From positions 3,038,001 through 3,102,000 of the forward strand of contig NW_025408675.1 of NCBI RefSeq assembly GCF_020360975.1: DNA of 64,000 nt. The letters run 5' to 3'. The translations under genes and the position numbers were made by a program. This stretch comes from Hirsutella rhossiliensis (Eukaryota; Ascomycota; Sordariomycetes; Hypocreales; Ophiocordycipitaceae). Below, piece by piece: positions 57,101 to 64,000 of the stretch. Each line of letters opens with the position of its first letter. Position 1 is the first letter of the stretch. Below the pieces are notes generated by a model. It saw nothing but the letters and a program-made list of their open reading frames with translations, ran no database searches and was not told the origin of the DNA.

Positions 57101-60100
57101 TACTATAATAGAAAGGGCTTATACGATAAGACTTACTATAAGGCTGTTATATAACCTTTAAAATAAAGTCGTTAAGACTGCCTATTCCCTTTAAAACCGG
57201 ACCCTAAGGGACCCTAGGGGCCTAAGGGACTATAGGGACCTAGAGACCCTTATTAAGACCTAAGGAATAAACTAAAAATTACCCCTCGAGCTCTTTATAA
57301 AGAAAAGGGCCTTACTAGCCTACCTTTATACCTATAGCTATAAGTTATATATAATAAGTACTAATATATAGCTAAAAAGGAAGAAGAAAAGAAAGCTTAA
57401 TCCTAGAGCCTTTATTAGTTACCTTATTAGCTATAATTCTATAAATATCGTTTAGATCTAAATTCCTCTTTTATAAAAAGTTATTTTAACTAGGGATATA
57501 ATTTTTAATAAATCTAGCTTCTTTTATAGAAAGAGGGATTAATAGCCCCTCTTACTCTTATAATATAAGCTAATTTAAAAGATCTAAATCCCCCCTTCCT
57601 AATAGTTATAAAAAGAGGCCTTAGATAAGGAAATAAAAGAAGAAACTAACGTCGAAGTAGTTAAGGATAACGCTAACTTTAAAGAAAAGGAAGCTACTAG
57701 ATTAAATAATCTAAATAAAGAAGGAGACTATAAGAAAGTAATAGAGCTAGAATACGCTTACCTTCCTACGCCTCCTCTTATAGAATAAGAAGAAGATCTA
57801 AAAGTAGCTTTTTAGGTTAGTCTTTCTATCTTAACCCTTAAGGGGTTAAGAAAGGCACCTCTCTTAAAGGATTACCTAGCTGCCTTTTTATCCTTACTTT
57901 AGGAAGTAAAGGAAGGTATAGGGCCTAATATAGTTACTAAAGAAGACTAACCTCTCTTTTATTTCGATCGTTTTTCTAACTTCTATCTAACGCTAATAGA
58001 AGACGGTTCCTATAAAGCGTTTATAGTAGGCCGGCTCTTTAAGCTATAGCTATTAGTAAGGAAGGTATATAAAAGAGACCTCCCGGACCTACTAGTAAAC
58101 TAAAAGCAGCTAGAAAGACACCCTTTTAGAGACTAGTTTTTCTAAGCTTAGAAAGACTACCTAGCCTTATATAAAAATATAGGGTCTTTTAAAGAGGTCC
58201 TTAAGGAAAGGGTAAAAGGAAAATAGGTCCTTAGCTATAAGTAGGTCTTTATCTATAAGACTAATAAATATAGCTTCTTTTAAAAGTATAAAGTATAGCT
58301 AGTTATTTATAGGAATTAATAGGAAAAAGGGGATCTACTTACTAGGGCAACTACCTTAGTAAGGATATCTTTTTAGACCTTTATAGCTATAGTAGTAGAA
58401 TTCGACCTCGAACTTAATTAAATAGATATAGTTAATGCCTTTATTAACTACTTACTTAAAGAAAAAAAAGTTATTTATATACGCTTTCTACTAAGCTTCT
58501 AATAGATAGGAAAGGTTTTATAGCTTAGGAAAGCTTTATATAAACTATAAAGATTACCCTTTCTTTAGTAATAGTATTTAACCGGTTCCCTTAAAGCCCT
58601 AGGCTTTAAGAAAGTCCCTTAGGAACCGTCTATAATATAGAAAGGTAAAATTATAGTCTTCTTTTATATTAATAATATTATCTAGGCCTACTTAGAAAAG
58701 GAAGAAATAACTACTAAGGAGGCTATAAAAGGCCTATAATAAAAGTATAAGATAACTAAGCTAAGGGAGCTAAAGTAGTTCCTAGGGATATAAATCCTTT
58801 AGAATAAGTCTTAATAGACTATCTAGCTTACCTAGGACGCTTATATTAATAAGGTCGCTTATAAATTCCTCCTTAATTTCCTCGATAAGAAGCTTCTATC
58901 TATACCTATATTAAATAAAGAGCTTTTACTTAACCTATCTTTTTAAGCTAGGGAGTAAGAGAAATACTAATATTAATAGAAGGTAGGCTCCCTACTTTTT
59001 TTAGCTATTTTTTCTAGACCGGATATCTCTTTTACGGTCTCCTAGCTAGCTAGGTATAACTAAAATCCTAGCCCTAAGTATTAAGAAGTATAAGAGTCTA
59101 GGCGTTGCCTAGATAGTTAATAAGTATAGTTAATTAATAAGCTAGGCACCTTAGTTAATTCGTTACCTTTTATCGCGTGCGTGCAATACGCCGTACGTAG
59201 TAGAGGGGGGTAGTAGCGCGACTATAGCCTATGCCCTCTTAGGTCTACTCTATAATATATTAACTAAGCTACCTACTAGTCGTAGGTTCGAGTCCCCGTG
59301 CGTAAGGCTAGATAGGCGCGCATATATACGGGCGCCGTAGCCTAGAGGCGTATATATAGCGCAGGCAGCGGGGGATCTTAACCTAGGCTAATAGGTAGTG
59401 CGGCACCTAGGGGTAATAGCCTATTAACTAAGGGAGTAATAGAAGAGAGCGCGGGAAGAAACTATATATAAGAGTCTAGGCGTTGCCTAGATAGTTAATA
59501 AGTATAGTTAATTAATAAGCTAGGCAGCTTAGTTAATTCGTTACCTTTTATCGCGTATATATAACACGCCGTATGTAGTAGAGGGGGGTAGTAGCGCGAC
59601 TATAGCCTATGCCCTCTTAGGTCTACTCTATAATAAGAAGTAGTAGACCGAGCTATTCTTTATTTCTATTTAATAAGATTATATAGTCTATGCTTAGGAG
59701 GGTAAGGAAGGAAACTAGCTATTAAAATCTTCTTATATTTAAGCGATTCGTCCTTTATAGATAATTTATTAAATATAAAAAGCTTATAAGGGTATATTAT
59801 ATCCCTTTTTAAAGGAACTATTACTTAGAGAGCTTTAAAGTAAGCTACTATTATAACCTTTAATATAAAGGTAGAGCTACTAGCTCTTTTAAAAGCGTTA
59901 AAAGAAGCGATTTTCCTTAGCTAGCTATTAATATCTCTATAACTATAAATTCCGACCCTATTAGCTATAGAATATAATAATATATAAACTATATAAATTC
60001 TAATAGAAAATATAAAGCTTCTAACCTAGCTATAGTATATCGATATCTATTAGTATTAGTTACGCTAAGAGGCCTAAAAGGGACTTATTTCCGTCCGTTA

Positions 60101-61055
60101 GGTTTTAATAGTATTAATAAAAGCTAACGGTCTTATAAAGCCCTTACTAAAGTAAAAGCTAGCTATCTTTTTATAGTAAATTAAGCTAGAAAACGTTTAA
60201 GAGAAGCTATCCTTTAAAGCCCGCCTTAAGAGTCTATAAGAGGAGCTAATAATATATAGGAGGAAGGAGACATTTATAGCTAAAGAGAGGAATTAAGACT
60301 TATCTTAAAAGAGGGCCCCTAGCTTAATTAGGACTTCTTTTTCTTAAAGGCCCCCTTTTTAGGGACTTATCTTTAAAGAAGCCCCCCTTTCTTATAAGAC
60401 TTAATTTCCTCTTTAGGCCCCTTTTTCTTAAAAGTAGGTCTAAAAGAGCCTAGGGCTAAAATCCGGATTTCTTAAGTAGGGGATAAGTATAGACTAAGAC
60501 CTCCTTTATACGCTTACCGGCCTAGGTATTTAGCTTTACTCTTTCTATAAGGGCAGGCTATAGCTAAGGGGGTATATTATAAAGTATAGCTTAATTTTAT
60601 AGTTCTTAGAGATATCCTATAGTATAAGGGGAACTAAGGAAGCTAAAAAATAGGTTTTAAAGAAGGAGCTAAAAAGATATATAAAGAAGAGGGTAAGGGT
60701 AAGAGGGGAAGTAAAAGTAGTAATAGCTTCTTATAAAGGTAGCGAGAGAAAAGATAGATATACTAGTAATAGCTAGAAAAGAAGGGAAAAACTAATTAAA
60801 AGCTTAGTAGTTAAAAGGATATTAGTAGCTTCTTTAAATAAAATCTTCTTTATTAATTAAGATACTAAATAAGTATAAAGAGGGGCCTTAAAGAAAGGAA
60901 AGAAGGATAATTAAGGTAATATAATAATTACTCCCTTACTATAATTACTACCCTTAAAATAATTAAATATCTCTACCCTACTTATCTAACCTCCTACTTT
61001 TAATTTTTACCTTTATATATTTTTATATATACTTTTTATATCTCTCTTTATAAGA
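54166..61055 (+). mobile_element. Copia retrotransposon copy 3, RIP-inactivated, 6.9 kb including a TRIM-like insertion
   Basis: LTRs at 54166-54628 and 60575-61055. The duplication reads ATAAT on the left (54161-54165) and ATAGT on the right (61056-61060), one RIP change apart. The RT remnant near 58,645-58,680 reads FFYINN, so both active-site Asp residues are lost, and the IDIVNAFINYLL-like motif lies near 58,420. The body aligns with copy 1 throughout apart from the 547-bp insertion at 59089-59635. Confidence 0.87.
59089..59635. mobile_element. TRIM-like mini-LTR element (169-bp LTRs, 547 bp total) with tRNA-like B box
   Basis: Direct repeats at 59089-59257 and 59467-59635 are both exactly 169 bp (TATAAGAG...TATAATA). 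The 5-bp duplication AGAAG is exact at 59084-59088 and 59636-59640, and Copia copy 1 reads straight across the site. The 209-bp interior has no coding capacity and contains GTAGGTTCGAGTCC near 59,280, matching the tRNA B-box consensus. The element keeps more CpG and CA/TG than the surrounding Copia. Size and layout fit a terminal-repeat retrotransposon in miniature; a tRNA-derived SINE hybrid is the alternative. Confidence 0.72.
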
Positions 61056-61060
61056 ATAGT

Positions 61061-62422
61061 AGTTAAGTACTTAAAGGGATACTCTTTTAAGAAGTAAATA
61101 AGTAAAAGTAACTAATAGTATTTTACTCTTATAAGCTAACCTTTATAGAGCTAAATTATACTATTTATAATAAGAAAATACTAGTAGTAATTAGTTACCT
61201 TAAGTAATAATAAGTAAAGCTTTAAAGCTATAAGAGCTTTAAGGTTCTTATAAACTATAAGAACCTTAAGTACTTTATAACCCGCTAGTACCTTATAAAG
61301 CGGTAAGCCTATTAAGTAGAGTATCTCTTATACTCTAACTTCTTAATTAAGTATTAACCTAAGTAGGACTTTATAGTCTTAAACGCGCTTTCTTAAAAGG
61401 ATTAAAACTAGCTAATAAGAGTAGATATTAAGGCCTAAGATCTATAGCTTATCCTATAATAAGCGCTATAGACTTATATAGGAGCTTTCTTAATAAAGGA
61501 AGGTATAATACTAATAAATAAGCTTCCCTTTATACTTTTACCTTAGTTTAGTAAGGAGGGATAGACTAGCTTAAGGGTATATATAGTAAGAGTATTTTAA
61601 GATAAGGCCCTTTAATACTTATAAGATATAATAGCGGCTCTAGACTATACTTATAAAAGTATATACTATACTATAAAGTCTAGTACTTAATACTTAGATC
61701 TAAAGCTAAAGCTAAAAGTATAAGTAGCTAACTACTATATTAACTTATAAGGGTATTTATATTAATAAAAGAGACTATAGGTAGTAAGTATATTATATAC
61801 TATAGAAGCTAAGGAGAAAGATAAACTACTAGAGCTAAATAAATAAAATAAGCTATAAGGGAAGCTAGTCTAGCTTATTTATATCTCTAGCGCTATAAGT
61901 TACCTAAGCTAGTAAGGTATAATAGTAAGCCTTATAAAGGACTTCTACTAGCCCTTCTTATAGTACTATATTTATTACTTCTTTTATAACTATAATATTT
62001 ATAGCTATATAAAGATTTAAAGGGTATAGCTTAAAAGGCTACTTAAATAGCTTTTAGTATTAAACTAGTCCTATATTTATATATATAAATAAACTTTATA
62101 ATAGACCTCTTACTTATAGAAAGTAGTAACTACTATATATAAGTAATTAAGGACTAAGTTAGTAAATTAGTAGTACTAAAGCTAATACTATTTATAAATA
62201 TAAAAGCTTATATAAAGCGCTTCCTTTAATATTAGGCTTATATATATAGCTAGCTAGCCTTTATTATAAGCGATAAAGGGTTAAACTAAACTAGCCGCTT
62301 TTAATAGTACCTATACTAGCTACTTTAAATTATATAGCTACTTAGTATAGCTTATTACTTATAGACTAATAACGTACTTAAAAGGTTAACTAAGAAGTAT
62401 AAGTATACTTATAAGTAGTTAT
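61061..62422 (+). mobile_element. Gypsy pol fragment (RNase H and integrase), RIP-inactivated, left part
   Basis: Read through RIP stops, the plus strand shows an RNase H remnant near 61,150-61,330 (LNYTIYNKK, then INYKNLKYF) and an integrase core remnant near 62,270-62,420 (SDKGLN, then LLSIAYY). It is cut at its left by Copia copy 3 and at its right by a solo LTR. It is only partial, and its family relation to the Gypsy at 21871 was not established. Confidence 0.7.
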
Positions 62423-62909
62423 TCTTATAAAAAGAGATATAAGAAGTATATATAAAATATATAAAGGTAAAAGTAAAAGTAAAAGGTTAAATAAGTAAGG
62501 TAAAGATATTTAATTCTTATAAGGGTAGTAATTATAATAAGGGAGTAATTATTATATTACTTTAATTTATTTTCTTTCCTTTATTTAATACCTTTCTTTA
62601 TACTTATATAGTATCTTAATTAATAAAGAAGATCTTACTTAAAGAAGCTATTAATATCCTTTTAACTACTAAGCTTTTTACTAGTTTTTCCCTTCCTTTC
62701 TAGCTATTACTAGTATATCTATCTTATTTCTTACTACCTTTATAAGAAGCTATTACTACTCTTACTTTCCCTCTTACCCTTACCTTCTTTACTATACCTC
62801 CTTTTAGCTCCTTCTTCCTTCTTTTATACTAAGTATTTTTAGCTTCTTTAGTTCCTCTTACTAAGGGATATTTCTAAGAACTATAAAATTTAAGTAATAC
62901 TTTATAATA
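62423..62909 (-). repeat. Solo Copia LTR, minus orientation, with target duplication
   Basis: Matches the Copia LTR in reverse (TCTTATA...TATAATA on the plus strand). The duplication GTTAT is exact at 62418-62422 and 62910-62914. It interrupts the Gypsy integrase remnant, which continues beyond it. Confidence 0.85.
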
Positions 62910-63700
62910 GTTATAGCCTATAACTAAGTAAACTAAGAATACTAGCTCCTTACTACTTAGCTCGCGCTAAATAGTAAACTATAAACTTTTATTAAGATAG
63001 CTCTATTCTTTATAATATATAGCTTTAAGCTACCCTCTTTAATCTTATTTACTATTAATATAGTAGAGTAATATAATAGTATATTATTAAGGAGCTATAC
63101 CTTTATATTTATATAAAAGCTAAAAGAAACTATAAAATACTATTAATTTATAATATCCGCTATAATATAAGATTAAGAGTAATATACTAATAAAACTAAA
63201 GCGCTAGTAAATAAGTTTATAATAAAAAATAAGGTATAGCTTAACCTTTATAATTATAAGTTAGCGTAACTAAAGAAAAGGCTAAACTAGCTATATATAA
63301 AGTCTATAGTATAAAGGGTTATTAGCTTATAAATAGTTAAGCTTAATAGTCTTTTAATAAGGGTCTATAATAAGATTAATATTAACTTCTTTTACTAAGC
63401 TTTCTTTAACCTACTACTTAAATAAGAAATAGTAAACGCTTAACTACTTATAATTAAAGTAAAAGAAAATAATAAATTTAAGGATAAGGAGATATAAGCT
63501 ATATATTAAAGGAAGGTAAGCTAAGGGAAATACTAAGAGGTTCTTATTAAGTAGTATAAGTACCTTAACCTTATATAAGAACCTATATATAAGTTTATAA
63601 GAGCTATAGCCCTTAATAAGTTTAAGGCTTTATATAAGCTAGTAAATAAAAATAATAGATTAATAAACTACTAGTAATAGCTTAAGCTAAGACTATAAAG
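62910..63700 (+). mobile_element. Gypsy integrase fragment, right part
   Basis: This continues the integrase remnant after the solo LTR: an LALNS-type motif near 62,975 followed by a FIIYSFKLPSL-like stretch, typical of the end of a Gypsy integrase core. RIP stops are frequent. The end is not defined. Confidence 0.55.
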
Positions 63701-64000
63701 TAAGTAAAGTAAAGTAAGTAATTATAGTAATATATATATAATAGTATAAGTAGAGATAAAAATAGTATTTATTTTAAAGTAAAGCCCTTAAACTTCTTAA
63801 GCTTATTTCTTACTATTACTTTTATTCTTATTATTATTATTATTATTATCCTTATTAGCCTCTTCCTCCTCCTTAGTAATAGCGGCGGCGCTCTCTAGTA
63901 TACTAAGTTAGCCCTTTAAGCGTATAAGCTAGTTAGTAGTAGCGGTAGCTCTAAGGGTATAAGGGCAGCGGCTAGCTTTAGTAGTAGCGTATTATAACTA
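63701..64000. repeat. AT-rich end of window with a TTA/ATT microsatellite
   Basis: A TTA triplet run at about 63,822-63,851. The last 150 bp are somewhat GC-richer (GCGGCGGCGCTC). No gene or LTR is identified before the window ends. Confidence 0.5.

Noticed and set aside
1..64000. CRISPR arrays, rRNA genes or bacterial-type operons
   Set aside because: No regularly spaced short repeats or rRNA segments were seen. Introns, RIP and the gene families show this is fungal nuclear DNA.

Overview
The window looks like part of a chromosome from a filamentous ascomycete, most likely a Sordariomycete close to Hypocreales. The evidence is short (about 58-65 nt) GT-AG introns with CTAAC-type branch sites, compact GC-rich genes whose products are typical of filamentous fungi (fungal-type HAUS6, Mrp21, RBM25/Snu71-like and DUF2235 proteins), and a large AT-rich compartment with the dinucleotide signature of repeat-induced point mutation (RIP).

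Positions 1-15,985 are ordinary euchromatin. Six minus-strand genes and one plus-strand gene can be supported, plus a possible extra unknown gene: two short proteins of unknown function, a membrane-anchored short-chain dehydrogenase, a DUF2235 alpha/beta hydrolase (one intron), an enoyl-CoA hydratase-family protein with a C-terminal SKL, an RRM/PWI splicing protein (two introns), mitochondrial ribosomal protein bS21m (plus strand), and the augmin subunit HAUS6 (one intron). They are housekeeping or metabolic genes with no operon-like logic. The RBM25-like and bS21m genes share a divergent promoter.

Positions about 15,990-20,364 and 47,647-49,700 form an accessory region. The same long GC-rich spacer, about 0.7-0.9 kb, recurs at least four times in the same orientation. 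It carries many 12-mers like GAGCGGAGCGAG and an inverted repeat GGGACCCTTAT...ATAAGGGTCCC, and ends in a GGACGGACA box plus a TATA-like box. Each of the first two spacers sits directly upstream of a small gene. The first is a three-exon gene for a 161-aa protein. The second encodes a stand-alone Rad52-type DNA-annealing domain of 235 aa. The third spacer is split by a 27.3-kb insertion and the fourth fades into mutated DNA. The layout reads as an array of one-gene cassettes, each with a copy of a common promoter/spacer.

Positions 20,365-47,646 are one insertion flanked by TA. It has 76-bp terminal inverted repeats. Stripping out nested elements by their target-site duplications leaves a core of about 4.5 kb, presumably a dead TIR DNA transposon. 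Nested in it are a short-LTR element (177-bp LTRs), a Gypsy element inside that, a Copia element at that element's 3' edge, and a second Copia element in the opposite orientation whose LTR holds a younger solo LTR. Nearly every CpA/TpG has become TpA, so ATG hardly occurs and Gln/Trp codons have become stops.

Positions about 49,700-64,000 are a second RIP-mutated block: solo Copia LTRs, a pol fragment of a different Copia family, a Gypsy fragment, a third Copia copy carrying a 547-bp TRIM-like element, and a Gypsy RNase H/integrase fragment. No intact gene is visible there.
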